From Actinobacillus lignieresii (GTDB lineage Bacteria > Pseudomonadota > Gammaproteobacteria > Enterobacterales > Pasteurellaceae), in NCBI RefSeq assembly GCF_900444945.1, contig NZ_UFRM01000001.1, forward strand, positions 1,527,501-1,591,500: a DNA stretch of 64,000 nt, read 5' to 3'. Below are positions 18,935 to 29,052 of this stretch, piece after piece; position 1 is the stretch's first letter; every line of letters starts with the position of its first letter. Made by a program: the position numbers and the translations under genes. A model generated the notes under the pieces. The model worked only from the letters and a program-made list of their open reading frames with translations. It was not told the origin of the DNA and searched no databases.

Positions 18935-19885
18935 TTAAAAACGAACAAGAGCGGAACCCCAAGTCCAGCCGCCGCCAAAGGCTTCAAGCAGCAATAATTG
19001 ACCGCGTTGAATACGTCCGTCACGTACCGCTTCATCTAATGCAACAGGCACGGTCGCCGCACTGTTATTACCGTATTTCTCGACGGTAAGCACCACTTGC
19101 GACATATCCATTTCAAGTTTTTTCGCGGTTGCCGCAATAATACGGATATTCGCTTGATGCGGCACCAACCAGTCTAAATCCGATTTTTGTAAGTTATTCT
19201 CTTCAAGAGTTTCTTCCACCACGCTTGAGAGCTGTCCTACCGCAAGTTTAAAGGTTGCATTGCCTTGCATTTGAATAAAGCCGGATCGCTCGTCACCACG
19301 TTTTTGTGCCGGTAAAGCAAGCATATACTCACTATCGGAAGACGAATGTAAATGCGTTGAAATAATACCTTGTTCTTCGCTGGCTTCAAGAACGACCGCA
19401 CCGGCTCCGTCACCGAATAACACAACGGTACTGCGATCGGTTTCATCCAATGCGCGAGAATTTAAATCCGAACCGATGACCAACGCTTTTTTTACTTTGC
19501 CGCTACGTACAAACTGATCGGCAACACTTAACGCATACACAAAACCGGTACAAGCGGCGGCAACGTCAAACGCAATCGCATCTTGGATATCTAACATACC
19601 TTGAATTTGGCAAGCCGCACTCGGATAGGCGTGAGAGTTGGTTGTAGTTCCCACAACAATCAGATCAATTTCATTGTGATCGATATTCGCTATTTCCAGT
19701 GCATTTTTAGCCGCTTGCGCGCCCATTGTCGCAACCGTTTCATCTGCGGCGGCAATACGACGCTCTTTCATACCGGAACGAGTAAAAATCCACTCATCGC
19801 TAGTATCGACCATTTTTTCTAAATCAGCATTAGTACGAATTTGAGCGGGTAAATAACTACCCGTTGCTAGAATTTTGCTGTACAT
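18935..19885 (-). CDS. fabH: Beta-ketoacyl-ACP synthase III
   Basis: It starts fatty-acid elongation by condensing acetyl-CoA with malonyl-ACP. The 316-aa protein has the Cys-His-Asn triad: C112 (AAACTGF), H243 (VPHQANIRI) and N273 (GNNSAAT). It follows plsX after 11 nt in the conserved rpmF-plsX-fabH order. Its stop overlaps an uptake signal (18926-18935). Confidence 0.94.
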   Translation of the reverse strand: MYSKILATGSYLPAQIRTNADLEKMVDTSDEWIFTRSGMKERRIAAADETVATMGAQAAKNALEIANIDHNEIDLIVVGTTTNSHAYPSAACQIQGMLDIQDAIAFDVAAACTGFVYALSVADQFVRSGKVKKALVIGSDLNSRALDETDRSTVVLFGDGAGAVVLEASEEQGIISTHLHSSSDSEYMLALPAQKRGDERSGFIQMQGNATFKLAVGQLSSVVEETLEENNLQKSDLDWLVPHQANIRIIAATAKKLEMDMSQVVLTVEKYGNNSAATVPVALDEAVRDGRIQRGQLLLLEAFGGGWTWGSALVRF

Positions 19886-19896
19886 ATTTCGATTCT

Positions 19897-20931
19897 CTAT
19901 AAATTTTGATGTAATCTGTTTAAACCTTGTGAAATTTTATCAGGAATTCCGCTCCGAATCTGCCCGATTGCGTGATCTATCGCATAAAAATATGCATTTA
20001 CCCCTGCTCCGCCATGGCTTTTTACCACAACCGAAGATAATCCGAGTAAAGTTGCGCCGTTATGACGATCCGGATTGATTTGCTGTAATTTTCGGTAATA
20101 ACGATAGAAAATCGCACGTAATAAATAACGTTTGGCCGTTTGGCAAAGATGAGAATCGGGCGTCGGCTTTTTTAATAACGAAAGAATATTTTTAGCCGCA
20201 CCTTCCAAAGCTTTTAAGGCGATATTACCGCTAAAACCGTCACAAATAATCACATCCGCAAAATGATTCATCAACTTATCGCTTTCAATAAAGCCGATAT
20301 AGTTTAAATCATACCGTTGCTTAAGCAGCTGATGCGTATCACGAATAATTTGATTACCTTTATTCTCTTCGGTACCGATATTTAATAATGCCAAGCGAGG
20401 ATGAACCAAATCCAACATCACTTCGGCAAAAATATTACCCATTTCCGCAAATTGACATAATAATTGACTGTCAGCTTCCACATTGGCACCGAGATCCAAC
20501 ATCACGCTCGATTTGCCGTTCATACTGGGAATTAAGGTTGTCAATGCGGGACGTTCAATATTCGGCAAAGGCTTTATCAGTAATTTAGCTAAGCCCATCA
20601 ATGCTCCGGTATTTCCTCCGCTTACACAACCTTGCACCTCTCCTCTCGCTACGGCTTCTAACGCCAGTCTCATAGAACTGCCTTTACTCTGACGTAACGC
20701 TTGCGTAAAAGGAATATCCGCCGCGATAATACGAGAAGTATGCACAAAAGTAATTCGTTGTTGCTGTGTTGCCGGAAGAGAATTAAGTAATGGGGAACAT
20801 TGGCTCTGATCGCCGAATAGAACAAAAGATAACATTGGATTCTTTTCCAATGCTAAAGATAATGCCGGGATAGTAATACGGGGACCAAAGTCCCCGCCCA
20901 TCACATCTAACGCAAGGGTTAGACGATTCAA
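19897..20931 (-). CDS. plsX: Phosphate acyltransferase PlsX
   Basis: A 344-aa protein that makes acyl-phosphate from acyl-ACP for phospholipid synthesis. Family signatures: [12 protein letters not shown] at the N-terminus, [32 protein letters not shown], and [12 protein letters not shown]. It is downstream of rpmF in the standard cluster. Confidence 0.94.
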   Translation of the reverse strand: MNRLTLALDVMGGDFGPRITIPALSLALEKNPMLSFVLFGDQSQCSPLLNSLPATQQQRITFVHTSRIIAADIPFTQALRQSKGSSMRLALEAVARGEVQGCVSGGNTGALMGLAKLLIKPLPNIERPALTTLIPSMNGKSSVMLDLGANVEADSQLLCQFAEMGNIFAEVMLDLVHPRLALLNIGTEENKGNQIIRDTHQLLKQRYDLNYIGFIESDKLMNHFADVIICDGFSGNIALKALEGAAKNILSLLKKPTPDSHLCQTAKRYLLRAIFYRYYRKLQQINPDRHNGATLLGLSSVVVKSHGGAGVNAYFYAIDHAIGQIRSGIPDKISQGLNRLHQNL

Positions 20932-20955
20932 CTGATACCTCGAAACTAACCGAGA

Positions 20956-21126
20956 TTATTTGTTGATTACTTTACGACCACGGTAGTAACCGTCAGCAGT
21001 TACATGGTGACGTAAGTGAGTTTCACCAGTTGTTTTATCTACTGAAACTGCTGCTGTTGTTAATGCATCATGTGAACGACGCATATCACGACGTGAACGA
21101 GATTTTTTATTTTGTTGAACAGCCAT
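20956..21126 (-). CDS. rpmF: 50S ribosomal protein L32
   Basis: A 56-aa protein, [20 protein letters not shown] at the start and ending [11 protein letters not shown], typical of Gram-negative L32 without a zinc ribbon. It lies between yceD and plsX as in E. coli, with AGGAG upstream on the minus strand. Its short length makes it easy to miss. Confidence 0.95.
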   Translation of the reverse strand: MAVQQNKKSRSRRDMRRSHDALTTAAVSVDKTTGETHLRHHVTADGYYRGRKVINK

Positions 21127-21143
21127 TGGCTATACTCCTAGAT

Positions 21144-21668
21144 CTAGTTTTTCTTTAAATTAGCTAATACAGCGAACGGGTTAGGTTTTTTCGCCAATTC
21201 TTCAGGCAATTCGCCAAACACCTGTTCACTCACGGACACTTCACAGTGTTCTTCACTATGCATCGGGACTAGAGGCAATTCGATGATAAATTCATCTTCA
21301 ATCATATCTAGTAAATTTACTTCACCGAACTCGTTTACTTCGATTGGTTCATAAATTTCGGGCAAATTGTCCGCCTGATCCATATTGGACACTGGACTGA
21401 AACAAAACGAACAGTCAAGCGTTTGTGTAAACGGGTTACCGCATCGTTGGCAATCGAATTCCACTTCCACTGTCGCCGTACCTTTAATAACGGTTAAGCG
21501 TTGCGGATCGATATATAACGAGAGAGTAACTTGTGCATCGCTTAGCACATTGCTCACAGATTCACCCAAACGATTAAGCAGACTACGTGAGATGTAGCCT
21601 TCGTAATCCATTCGACGCTGAGCGTCTTTATATGGGTCAATGGTGAGGGGTAGTTTTACCTTTTGCAT
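21144..21668 (-). CDS. yceD: YceD family protein (DUF177)
   Basis: A 174-aa protein of the DUF177/YceD family. It has two cysteine pairs (CQRCG and CSFCF) and an acidic core (EVNLLDMIEDEFIIELPLVPMH). The family has been linked to 23S rRNA abundance; the molecular role is uncertain. First gene of yceD-rpmF-plsX-fabH. Confidence 0.9.
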   Translation of the reverse strand: MQKVKLPLTIDPYKDAQRRMDYEGYISRSLLNRLGESVSNVLSDAQVTLSLYIDPQRLTVIKGTATVEVEFDCQRCGNPFTQTLDCSFCFSPVSNMDQADNLPEIYEPIEVNEFGEVNLLDMIEDEFIIELPLVPMHSEEHCEVSVSEQVFGELPEELAKKPNPFAVLANLKKN

Positions 21669-21874
21669 AGGGTGTGCATATTACAGATAGAAAGCAAAAT
21701 AGTCAAAGAGAAAATCGGATTTTTAAAAAATATCTCATAAGCTAAACTAAATAAACCGAACCGGTTTGATATAAGGTAAACTTATAGAAATTTTTCACGT
21801 CTAACCATAGCAAAAAAGCGATAAAACTGGTAATTTGACTACGTATCTGAAAACTATTCTTATTTTTAAACGGG

Positions 21875-22672
21875 ATGACAATGTTATTTGCGATTTTAGC
21901 AATGCTGGCTTATGCTGCCGCATTATTATGGGTTACCCCCACACTCGCCAATTTAGAAAACCAAACCGGTGATAAAAAACCGAATCTTAAAGCGGTTTTT
22001 GGATTCGGCTTACTTGCCGTATTCTTTCACGCAATCAATTTATCGCAAGAATTGGTGCTGAGCGAGGGCGGTCAGAATTTCTCACTTTCTAACGTAAACT
22101 CAATGATGAGCTTATTGCTGACGGCTGTCGCAACACTTGCCTTACCGCGTTGGAAAACCATTTGGTTTCCGTTAATGGTGGTTTATACCTTCGGCATTTG
22201 TAGCGTAGCGGCATCCGCCTTTGCCAGCGGTAACTTTATTAAAAATATTGCGCAAAATACCGGTCTGATTTTCCATTTAGGTATTGCGATTTTTTCCTAC
22301 GCACTCTTTTTCTTAGCGTTAATTTATGCGTTCCAATTAAAATGGTTGGATAATAAACTGAAAAGCAAAAAAGCCGTGTTTTGCAGTATGTTACCGCCGT
22401 TAATGACGGTAGAACGCCACTTTTTTACGCTGACGTTAGCCGCTCAAGCGTTATTAACGATAACCCTGATTTCGGGAATGATTTATTTACATAACTTTTT
22501 CGCACCGGAACAAATCCATAAGGCAATATTTTCTTTCCTTGCTTGGATTGTTTACAACATCCAACTTTTAGGGCAATGGAAATTCCGTTGGCGTGGAAAT
22601 CGGGTGCTAATTTATTCGATTTTAGGTACAATGTTATTGACCGTCGGTTATTTCGGTAGTCATATGATCTAA
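21875..22672 (+). CDS. ypjD: YpjD family inner-membrane protein (CcsA/HemX-like)
   Basis: A 265-aa protein with about eight membrane helices, belonging to the cytochrome-c-assembly-like superfamily (CcsA/HemX). It aligns with E. coli YpjD through LIFHLGIAIFSYALFFLALIYA, MPPLMTVERHFF and NVNSMMSLLL. YpjD lies next to the CorB-like gene here as in E. coli. The ATG at 21881 (MLFAIL) is an equally possible start. Haem or cytochrome maturation is the usual guess; not proven. Confidence 0.85.
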   Translation: MTMLFAILAMLAYAAALLWVTPTLANLENQTGDKKPNLKAVFGFGLLAVFFHAINLSQELVLSEGGQNFSLSNVNSMMSLLLTAVATLALPRWKTIWFPLMVVYTFGICSVAASAFASGNFIKNIAQNTGLIFHLGIAIFSYALFFLALIYAFQLKWLDNKLKSKKAVFCSMLPPLMTVERHFFTLTLAAQALLTITLISGMIYLHNFFAPEQIHKAIFSFLAWIVYNIQLLGQWKFRWRGNRVLIYSILGTMLLTVGYFGSHMI

Positions 22673-22685
22673 ATATCACCTTAGG

Positions 22686-22739
22686 AAGCGGTTGGATTTT
22701 CAGCGTTTTTTGCAAATTTTTATTCAAATCCGACCGCTT
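22686..22739 (+). terminator. Inverted uptake-signal pair after ypjD
   Basis: AAGCGGTTGGATTT (22686-22699) pairs with AAATCCGACCGCTT (22726-22739) with one mismatch. TTTTTTGCAAA lies in the loop. It sits between ypjD and the CorB-like gene. Confidence 0.65.
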
Positions 22740-22767
22740 AATTATCCACTTACATAGGACATTTATT

Positions 22768-24027
22768 TTGGACAGTATTCCCCTGAGTACTCTTTTTATT
22801 TCACTCGCAATTCTCTTATTCCTTTCTGCGTTTTTCTCAAGTTCCGAAACGGGACTAATGTCGCTCAACCGCTATAAAATGCGCCACCTTGCCGAAAGCG
22901 GTCATAAAGGGGCGAAACTTGCGGAGAAACTCCTTAACAAAACGGATGTTTTACTTAGTCTTATCCTTATTTGTAATAACTTAGTCAATATCGCCGCCTC
23001 CGCGATTGCTACCATGATCGGTATGCGTTTAGCCGGCGATGCCGGTGTGGCGATTGCCACCGGTGCGCTGACTTTTGTGATGCTGGTTTTCTCGGAAATT
23101 CTGCCTAAAACCATTGCGGCGATTTATCCGGAAAAAATCGGCTTTTTCGCCAGTTATATCTTAACGCCGTTAAAAAAATTATTAATGCCGCTTGTGTTCT
23201 TGATGAATTTAATCATCAGCGGCTTAATGAAATTATTACGCGTTAAAAAAGATGAAAATAAAGGACTGAGTGCGGAAGAATTACGCGGTGTGGTTTTAGA
23301 AGCCGGAAAATTTATTCCGACCGGGCACCAAGAAATGCTAATTTCCATTTTAGATATGGAGAAAGTGACGGTTGAAGATATTATGGTGCCGCGTAACGAT
23401 ATCGGTAGCATTGATATTGATGACGATTGGAAATCGATTATGCGCCAACTTAACCACGCCGCTCACGCCCGAGTCGTGCTTTATAAAGGTAATATGGATA
23501 AAAACATCATCGGTATGCTGCGCGTACGAGAGGCGTTCCGTTTACTTTTAGAAAAAGACGAGCCGAGTAAAGAAACGCTGATTCGAGCGGTTGATGAAGT
23601 TTATTTCATTCCCGAAGGGACACCTTTAACCACCCAATTAATGAATTTCAAAAGTAATAAAGAACGTATCGGTTTAGTGGTGGACGAATACGGGGATATT
23701 AAAGGCTTAGTCACCTTGGAAGACATTCTTGAAGAAATCGTCGGCGAATTTACTACCTCGACCGCACCGACGATAGAAGAAGTCAAACCGCAGTCCGACG
23801 GTTCGGTGATTATTGAAGGTTCGGCAAATTTACGCGATCTGAATAAGCTATTTGATTGGAATCTGCCCGTTGATGAAGCCAGAACCTTTAACGGATTGAT
23901 TCTGGAACATTTAGAGAAAATTCCGGACGAAGATACTCAGTTTAGCTTATATAACCTGAAAATAACGATTCTTGAAGTGAGCGATAATATGGTTAAACAA
24001 GCGAAAGTCGAGCCTATGCAAGATTAA
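22768..24027 (+). CDS. CNNM/CBS-domain membrane protein (CorB/YfjD-like)
   Basis: A 419-aa protein with an N-terminal CNNM (DUF21) domain of about four helices (1-190), a CBS pair (about 205-325; MVPRNDIGSIDIDD and VDEYGDIKGLVTLEDILEEIVGEF) and a CorC/HlyC C-terminal domain. The family is linked to Mg2+/Co2+ efflux or resistance. The start is a TTG at 22768, supported by AGGA at 22756-22759 and alignment to E. coli YfjD. Neighbouring ypjD is conserved in enterics. Confidence 0.85.
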   Translation: MDSIPLSTLFISLAILLFLSAFFSSSETGLMSLNRYKMRHLAESGHKGAKLAEKLLNKTDVLLSLILICNNLVNIAASAIATMIGMRLAGDAGVAIATGALTFVMLVFSEILPKTIAAIYPEKIGFFASYILTPLKKLLMPLVFLMNLIISGLMKLLRVKKDENKGLSAEELRGVVLEAGKFIPTGHQEMLISILDMEKVTVEDIMVPRNDIGSIDIDDDWKSIMRQLNHAAHARVVLYKGNMDKNIIGMLRVREAFRLLLEKDEPSKETLIRAVDEVYFIPEGTPLTTQLMNFKSNKERIGLVVDEYGDIKGLVTLEDILEEIVGEFTTSTAPTIEEVKPQSDGSVIIEGSANLRDLNKLFDWNLPVDEARTFNGLILEHLEKIPDEDTQFSLYNLKITILEVSDNMVKQAKVEPMQD

Positions 24028-24041
24028 TCCTCGCCTTATAC

Positions 24042-24088
24042 AAGCGGTGGAATTTGCAAAAAATGTTGTAAATTCCACCGCTTTTTTA
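24042..24088 (+). terminator. Perfect inverted uptake-signal terminator
   Basis: AAGCGGTGGAATTT (24042-24055) and AAATTCCACCGCTT (24070-24083) form a perfect 14-bp stem, then TTTTT. TTTGCAAA lies at its inner edge. A clear Rho-independent terminator built from two uptake signals. Confidence 0.88.
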
Positions 24089-24405
24089 TTAACCAGAAAC
24101 GATTAAAGCATATTTTTTAATCAAACAAGTTTAACGCGATTATGCTAATTTAATTAAACGGCATTGATACAAGAAACTACTTAACAGATAAAAATAGTTT
24201 TTTAAACTAAATTATCAACATAAATATAGAATAAAATTCTATTAACACCTCTATAAAAGCCTCCTTAATTTTATTTTTCTCTATTTACTTCCCAATAAAT
24301 CTTAGGCATATTCACACCGTATTAACCTATTCTTGATGACATATTTTCATTTCGAATAACTCTTACAAATTTAGATAAAATAAAATTATATTTGAGGTAT
24401 ATCTC
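24089..24405. other. AT-rich intergenic region before NSS symporter
   Basis: About 317 bp of AT-rich DNA with no ORF of note, RNA gene or strong palindrome. A possible TTACAA/TTATAT pair near 24363-24391 would put the start too close to the ATG to include the GAGG ribosome site, so the promoter is probably further upstream and was not resolved. Confidence 0.5.
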
Positions 24406-25920
24406 ATGTCTTCCAACACTACATCTACCGTAAAACGCGCTACATTTTCCGGTCGAAACGCCTTTATCATTGCCGCAATCGGATCTGCGGTCGGCTTAGG
24501 TAATATTTGGCGATTCCCCTACACGACTTATGAAAACGGCGGCGGTGCATTTATTATTCCTTATATCGTTGCGCTTTTAACCGCCGGTATTCCGTTATTA
24601 TTTTTAGATTTTGCAATTGGGCATCGCCATCGTGCGGCGGCTCCGCTTTCTTTCCGCCGCTTAAATCAACACTTTGAAGTTTTCGGCTGGTGGCAAGTTT
24701 TAGTCAATGTCATCATCGGTATTTACTATGCCGTCGTCCTTGGTTGGGCAGCGGTTTACACCTATTTCTCTCTTACAAAAGCTTGGGGAGATAAACCGGT
24801 TGATTTCTTTGTCGGCGAATTTCTTAAAATGGGGGATATTGCTAACGGTATCAGCTTTGATTTTGTCGGTATGGTTGTCGGCCCGCTTATCGCCGTATGG
24901 ATTATCGCCTTAATCGTATTGGCGTTAGGGGTGGAAAAAGGAATTGCGAAAACATCAAGTATTTTAATGCCGGTTTTAGTCGTGATGTTTATTATCTTGG
25001 TGATTTCATCCTTATTCTTACCGGGAGCGACCAAAGGTCTGGATGCACTATTTACTCCGAATTGGGAAAAATTAGCGGATCCTAGCGTATGGATTGCCGC
25101 ATACGGTCAGATCTTCTTTTCGCTCTCCATTTGCTTCGGTATTATGATTACTTATTCATCTTACTTGAAAAAGGACTCTGATCTTACCGGCACCGGTATG
25201 GTGGTAGGGTTTGCCAACTCCAGTTTTGAGGTATTGGCAGGAATCGGGGTATTCGCCGCTTTAGGCTTTATGGCGTCCGCATCCGGTCAAGAAGTTAGTG
25301 AAGTCGCAAAAGGCGGTATCGGCTTGGCCTTCTTCGCCTTCCCGACTATCATCAACGAAGCGCCAATGGGAACCTTACTCGGCGTATTATTCTTCGGTTC
25401 ATTAACTTTTGCCGCTTTAACCTCATTTATCTCGGTAATTGAAGTGATTATTGCAGCGGTTCAAGATAAATTAAAATTAGGACGTATTGCTTCAACCTTT
25501 ACGGTCGGTTTACCTATGATGTTGGTGTCCGTTATCTTGTTCGGTACCACAACGGGGTTACCGATGTTGGATGTAATGGATAAATTCGTGAACAACTTCG
25601 GGATCGTAGCGGTTGCATTCGTTTCGTTAGTGGCAATTATTGCCAAAGGTAAGCTAAGTACGCTCGGACATCATATTAATAAAACCTCTTCGCTCAAAGT
25701 CGGCACACTATGGCGTTTATGCGTCATTATCACTACCGGTGTATTGGCATTTATGTTATTCAGCGAAATTATTAAAGTCGTTCATGAGGGCTATGAAGGC
25801 TATCCGAGCTGGTTTATTAATATTTTCGGTTGGGGAATGGCAATCAGCTTAGTCCTAGTCGCCTTCTTACTCTCTCGGTTAAAATGGAAAAATGAAGCCG
25901 AATTTAAATTAGAACAATAA
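24406..25920 (+). CDS. NSS-family sodium:amino-acid symporter
   Basis: A 504-aa polytopic protein of the neurotransmitter:sodium symporter family (LeuT fold). TM1 carries [14 protein letters not shown], the unwound Na+/substrate-binding segment. The length and the tiny partner gene 12 nt downstream resemble the MetP-MetS methionine/alanine importer of Corynebacterium. The substrate is therefore probably a neutral amino acid. GAGGT at 24394-24398 precedes the ATG. Confidence 0.87.
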   Translation: MSSNTTSTVKRATFSGRNAFIIAAIGSAVGLGNIWRFPYTTYENGGGAFIIPYIVALLTAGIPLLFLDFAIGHRHRAAAPLSFRRLNQHFEVFGWWQVLVNVIIGIYYAVVLGWAAVYTYFSLTKAWGDKPVDFFVGEFLKMGDIANGISFDFVGMVVGPLIAVWIIALIVLALGVEKGIAKTSSILMPVLVVMFIILVISSLFLPGATKGLDALFTPNWEKLADPSVWIAAYGQIFFSLSICFGIMITYSSYLKKDSDLTGTGMVVGFANSSFEVLAGIGVFAALGFMASASGQEVSEVAKGGIGLAFFAFPTIINEAPMGTLLGVLFFGSLTFAALTSFISVIEVIIAAVQDKLKLGRIASTFTVGLPMMLVSVILFGTTTGLPMLDVMDKFVNNFGIVAVAFVSLVAIIAKGKLSTLGHHINKTSSLKVGTLWRLCVIITTGVLAFMLFSEIIKVVHEGYEGYPSWFINIFGWGMAISLVLVAFLLSRLKWKNEAEFKLEQ

Positions 25921-25932
25921 GAGGAAAATAAA

Positions 25933-26025
25933 ATGAGTACTTCAGCAATTATTATGATGTGCATCGCACTAATCATCATCTGGGGCGGATTGGTTCTCGC
26001 CGTAAAACGACTACCGAAAGAATAA
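25933..26025 (+). CDS. MetS-type small subunit of NSS transporter
   Basis: A 30-codon ORF encoding one membrane helix (SAIIMMCIALIIIWGGLVLA) followed by a basic tail (VKRLPKE). It starts 12 nt after the NSS gene with GAGGAAAA as ribosome site, and ends just before a strong terminator. Such one-helix MetS-family peptides accompany NSS transporters and are needed for their activity in Corynebacterium. Function here is inferred from size, topology and position. Confidence 0.85.
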   Translation: MSTSAIIMMCIALIIIWGGLVLAVKRLPKE

Positions 26026-26046
26026 CTTTCTCTACGCCTTAAAACG

Positions 26047-26084
26047 AATGCCGTTATCTTATACAAAGATAACGGCATTTTTTA
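26047..26084 (+). terminator. Strong terminator after the NSS-MetS pair
   Basis: AATGCCGTTATCTT (26047-26060) and AAGATAACGGCATT (26066-26079) make a perfect 14-bp stem with a 5-nt loop, then a T tract. It confirms that the small ORF is the last gene of the unit. Confidence 0.93.
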
Positions 26085-26186
26085 TGGAATTTATTCTCTG
26101 TTTTTTGCCGATATAGATAATTATTTTTATACATAAAGTTAATAAATTGTATGGATTTGGTTATCCGGTGTACGGATATTTTGTTT

Positions 26187-26250
26187 AAATGAGATACAGA
26201 TCACAATTTAATAAATTCACAATTGTATTGTGTAAATTTTCGTCTAGAAT
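26187..26250 (+). promoter_or_regulatory. CRP site and promoter of manXYZ
   Basis: AAATGAGATACAGATCACAA (start 26187) resembles the CRP consensus AAATGTGATCTAGATCACAT. A promoter follows: TTGTAT (26223-26228), 16 bp, TAGAAT (26245-26250). The predicted start near 26257 puts the CRP dyad centre at about -60, the class I position. A second partial dyad (TCACAAT and ATTGTGT, 26217-26232) overlaps the -35 and could be a repressor site. Confidence 0.7.
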
Positions 26251-26313
26251 TTACTCCGATTTTCACTCTATTTGAAAAAACAGTTTCTAAAAAATCCCAT
26301 TAAGGAGTAAATA

Positions 26314-27291
26314 ATGAGTATTGCTATTATCATAGCAACCCACGGCATAGCCGCCGAACAGCTGCTTAAAACTACCGAGATGCTGATTGGCGAGCAATCC
26401 GATGTTGCCTATATTGACTTTGTCCCCGGAGAAAATGCGGAAACCATTATGGGGAAATATCAAGCTAAACTCGCTAACGAGCTGGCGCATTGCGATGAAG
26501 TATTGTTTTTAGTCGATACTTGGGGCGGCAGTCCGTTTAATGCGGCGAATCGTACAATCGACGGTAAACAAAATATGAATATTGTTACCGGTGTAAATGT
26601 GCCGATGTTAGTCGAAACCTTTATGGCGCGTGATGACGGTCCGTCTTTAGATGAGTTAGTAGAAATCGCTTTAGAAGCCGGTCGTTTAGGCGTACGTGCA
26701 TTAAAAGAGCAAGAGAAAGAAGAAACGGTTGCGGAACCGGCAGTTAAACCGACACCCGTCGCTCAGCCGACAACGGTACAAAATAACGGCGTCGGACATT
26801 TAACTATCGGCTTGGCACGTATCGACGACCGCTTAATTCACGGGCAAGTCGCCACACGTTGGACAAAAGAAAGCCGAGTTACCCGTATTGTTGTCGTCAA
26901 TGATGATGTTGCTAAAGATACGGTACGTTCAACCATGTTGAAAAGCGTTGCGCCTCCCGGCGTTACCGCACACGTAGTGCCGGTCGATAAAATGATTCGG
27001 GTTTATAACAATCCGGAATACGCCGGCGAACGTATGATGCTGCTTTTCACCAACCCGACCGATGTCGTACGTTTGTCGGATGCCGGTGTTACGTTCGAAT
27101 CGATCAATATCGGCGGTATGGCGTATAAAGACGGTAAAAAAATGATAACTTCCGCAGTGGCGGTGGATGATCAAGACATTGACGCCTTCAAAACATTAGA
27201 CGCTAAAGGCATTGAGCTGGATGTGCGTAAAGTGTCAAATGACGCTCGTCAGTATATGATGGATTTATTAAAGAAAAACAGCTTAATCTAA
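26314..27291 (+). CDS. manX: Mannose-family PTS EIIAB component
   Basis: A cytoplasmic phosphocarrier of 325 aa. IIA domain (1-130) with phospho-His H10 (ATHG); Pro/Val-rich hinge (about 135-160); IIB domain (162-325) with phospho-His H176 in RIDDRLIHGQVATRW. It passes phosphate from HPr to mannose, glucose or glucosamine entering through ManYZ. First gene of manXYZ, behind a CRP site. Confidence 0.94.
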   Translation: MSIAIIIATHGIAAEQLLKTTEMLIGEQSDVAYIDFVPGENAETIMGKYQAKLANELAHCDEVLFLVDTWGGSPFNAANRTIDGKQNMNIVTGVNVPMLVETFMARDDGPSLDELVEIALEAGRLGVRALKEQEKEETVAEPAVKPTPVAQPTTVQNNGVGHLTIGLARIDDRLIHGQVATRWTKESRVTRIVVVNDDVAKDTVRSTMLKSVAPPGVTAHVVPVDKMIRVYNNPEYAGERMMLLFTNPTDVVRLSDAGVTFESINIGGMAYKDGKKMITSAVAVDDQDIDAFKTLDAKGIELDVRKVSNDARQYMMDLLKKNSLI

Positions 27292-27303
27292 AAGGAAACT
27301 AAA

Positions 27304-28104
27304 ATGGAAATTTCAACTTTACAAGTCATTCTTGTCTTCCTCGTGTCCTGTATTTGCGGTGCGGGCTCTATTCTTGACGAATTCCAAACGCATCGTCCGT
27401 TAATCGCTTGTACCTTAATCGGTTTGGTATTAGGTGATGTAAAAACCGGCGTTATCGTCGGCGGTTCTCTTGAATTATTAGCCTTAGGCTGGATGAATAT
27501 CGGTGCGGCATTAGCACCGGATGCAGCACTCGCATCGGTTATCTCAACCATCTTAGTCATTGTCGGCGGACAAGATATCGCAACCGGTATCGCCGTCGCC
27601 ATTCCGTTAGCGGCAGCCGGTCAAGTTTTAACGTATGTGGTTCGCGCCATTACCGTCGGTTTCCAACACGCCGCCGATAAGTCGGTATTAGACGGTAATC
27701 TTAATCGCTTAGACTGGATTCACTTCGGTGCATTAATGTTACAAGCGATGCGTATCGCTATCCCTGCGTTAATCGTTGCATTAACCGCCGGTACCGATGT
27801 CGTACAAACCATGTTAAATGCCATTCCGGAAGTTGTTACCACCGGTCTGAAAATTGCAGGCGGATTTATTGCGGTCGTCGGTTACGCCATGGTTATCAAT
27901 ATGATGCGTGCCGGTCATTTAATGCCGTTCTTTTATGCAGGATTCGTTATCGCGGCATTTACAGATTTCAACCTAGTTGCGCTCGGCGTACTCGGTACGA
28001 TTATGGCAGTCCTCTATATTCAAATTCACCCTAAATATAACAAAAGCCAACAAGTCGTCGTTGCGGCAAACCAAGATAACGACCTTGATAACAGATTAGA
28101 TTAA
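27304..28104 (+). CDS. manY: Mannose PTS permease EIIC component
   Basis: A 266-aa membrane protein; GSLELLALGWMNIGAALAPDAALAS is the classic EIIC-Man signature. It forms the sugar channel with ManZ. Separated from manX by 12 nt with AAGGAAA as ribosome site. Confidence 0.94.
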   Translation: MEISTLQVILVFLVSCICGAGSILDEFQTHRPLIACTLIGLVLGDVKTGVIVGGSLELLALGWMNIGAALAPDAALASVISTILVIVGGQDIATGIAVAIPLAAAGQVLTYVVRAITVGFQHAADKSVLDGNLNRLDWIHFGALMLQAMRIAIPALIVALTAGTDVVQTMLNAIPEVVTTGLKIAGGFIAVVGYAMVINMMRAGHLMPFFYAGFVIAAFTDFNLVALGVLGTIMAVLYIQIHPKYNKSQQVVVAANQDNDLDNRLD

Positions 28105-28117
28105 TGGAGAAAATAAA

Positions 28118-28954
28118 ATGACAAACGAAATTAAAAAAGTAACGCAAAGCGATTTAAATGCAGTTGTTCTCCGTTCTAACCTGTTCCAAGGTTCATGGAA
28201 CTTTGAACGTATGCAGGCACTTGGTTTTATGTATTCCATCTCACCGGTGATCAAACGTTTATATCCGGATCCGAATTCGCAAGAGCGTAAAGATGCGATT
28301 AAACGCCATCTCGAATTCTTTAATACTCAGCCTTTCGTTGCCGCGCCGGTATTAGGGGTGACCATTGCAATGGAAGAAGAACGAGCTAACGGTAAAGCGA
28401 TTGATGATGCAGCGATTAACGGTATCAAAGTCGGCCTTATGGGGCCGTTAGCCGGTGTAGGCGACCCGATTTATTGGGGAACCGCTCGTCCGGTATTTGC
28501 CGCACTCGGTGCGGGTATTGCCTTAACCGGTAGTATTTTAGGCCCGATTCTATTCTTTGTACTCTTTAACCTTGTCCGTTTGGCAACCCGTTATTACGGC
28601 GTGACTTACGGCTATAAAAAAGGTTTGGATGTCGTACAAGATATGAGCGGCGGCTTATTACAGAAATTAACCGAAGGGGCTTCTATACTAGGTTTATTTA
28701 TTATGGGTGCGCTTGTTCAGAAATGGACGAGTATAAATGTTCCGCTTGTCGTATCCACCATTAAAATGCAAGACGGTGTCGAACAAACCACGACAATCCA
28801 GCAAATCCTAGATAGCTTAATGCCGGGATTATTACCGTTACTTCTAACGTTCGCTTGTATGTGGTTATTACGTAACCGTGTAAACGCACTTTGGATTATC
28901 CTCGGATTCTTTGTCATCGGTATCTTAGGCGCAGCGACAGGCGCATTAGCTTAA
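28118..28954 (+). CDS. manZ: Mannose PTS EIID component
   Basis: A 278-aa protein whose N-terminal part has the IID signature (SNLFQGSWNFERMQALGFMYSI) and GLMGPLAGVGDPIYWGT. A C-terminal membrane region follows. Works with ManY. An inverted uptake-signal hairpin separates it from yobD. Confidence 0.94.
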   Translation: MTNEIKKVTQSDLNAVVLRSNLFQGSWNFERMQALGFMYSISPVIKRLYPDPNSQERKDAIKRHLEFFNTQPFVAAPVLGVTIAMEEERANGKAIDDAAINGIKVGLMGPLAGVGDPIYWGTARPVFAALGAGIALTGSILGPILFFVLFNLVRLATRYYGVTYGYKKGLDVVQDMSGGLLQKLTEGASILGLFIMGALVQKWTSINVPLVVSTIKMQDGVEQTTTIQQILDSLMPGLLPLLLTFACMWLLRNRVNALWIILGFFVIGILGAATGALA

Positions 28955-28971
28955 TAAATATCTAAACCACT

Positions 28972-29025
28972 AAGCGGTCATATTTTTATCAAATTTTGCA
29001 AATTTTTGACGAAAAATGACCGCTT
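28972..29025 (+). terminator. Inverted uptake-signal pair between manZ and yobD
   Basis: AAGCGGTCATATTTTT (28972-28987) and GAAAAATGACCGCTT (29011-29025) with TTTTGCAAA inside. It may partly terminate man transcription before yobD-manA. Confidence 0.65.
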
Positions 29026-29052
29026 GTTTCTTTTTATTTTCGGATCGCACAA

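Noticed and set aside
24363..24391. TTACAA-17-TTATAT as promoter of the NSS gene
   Set aside because: It would start transcription about 8 nt before the ATG, leaving the GAGG ribosome site untranscribed.
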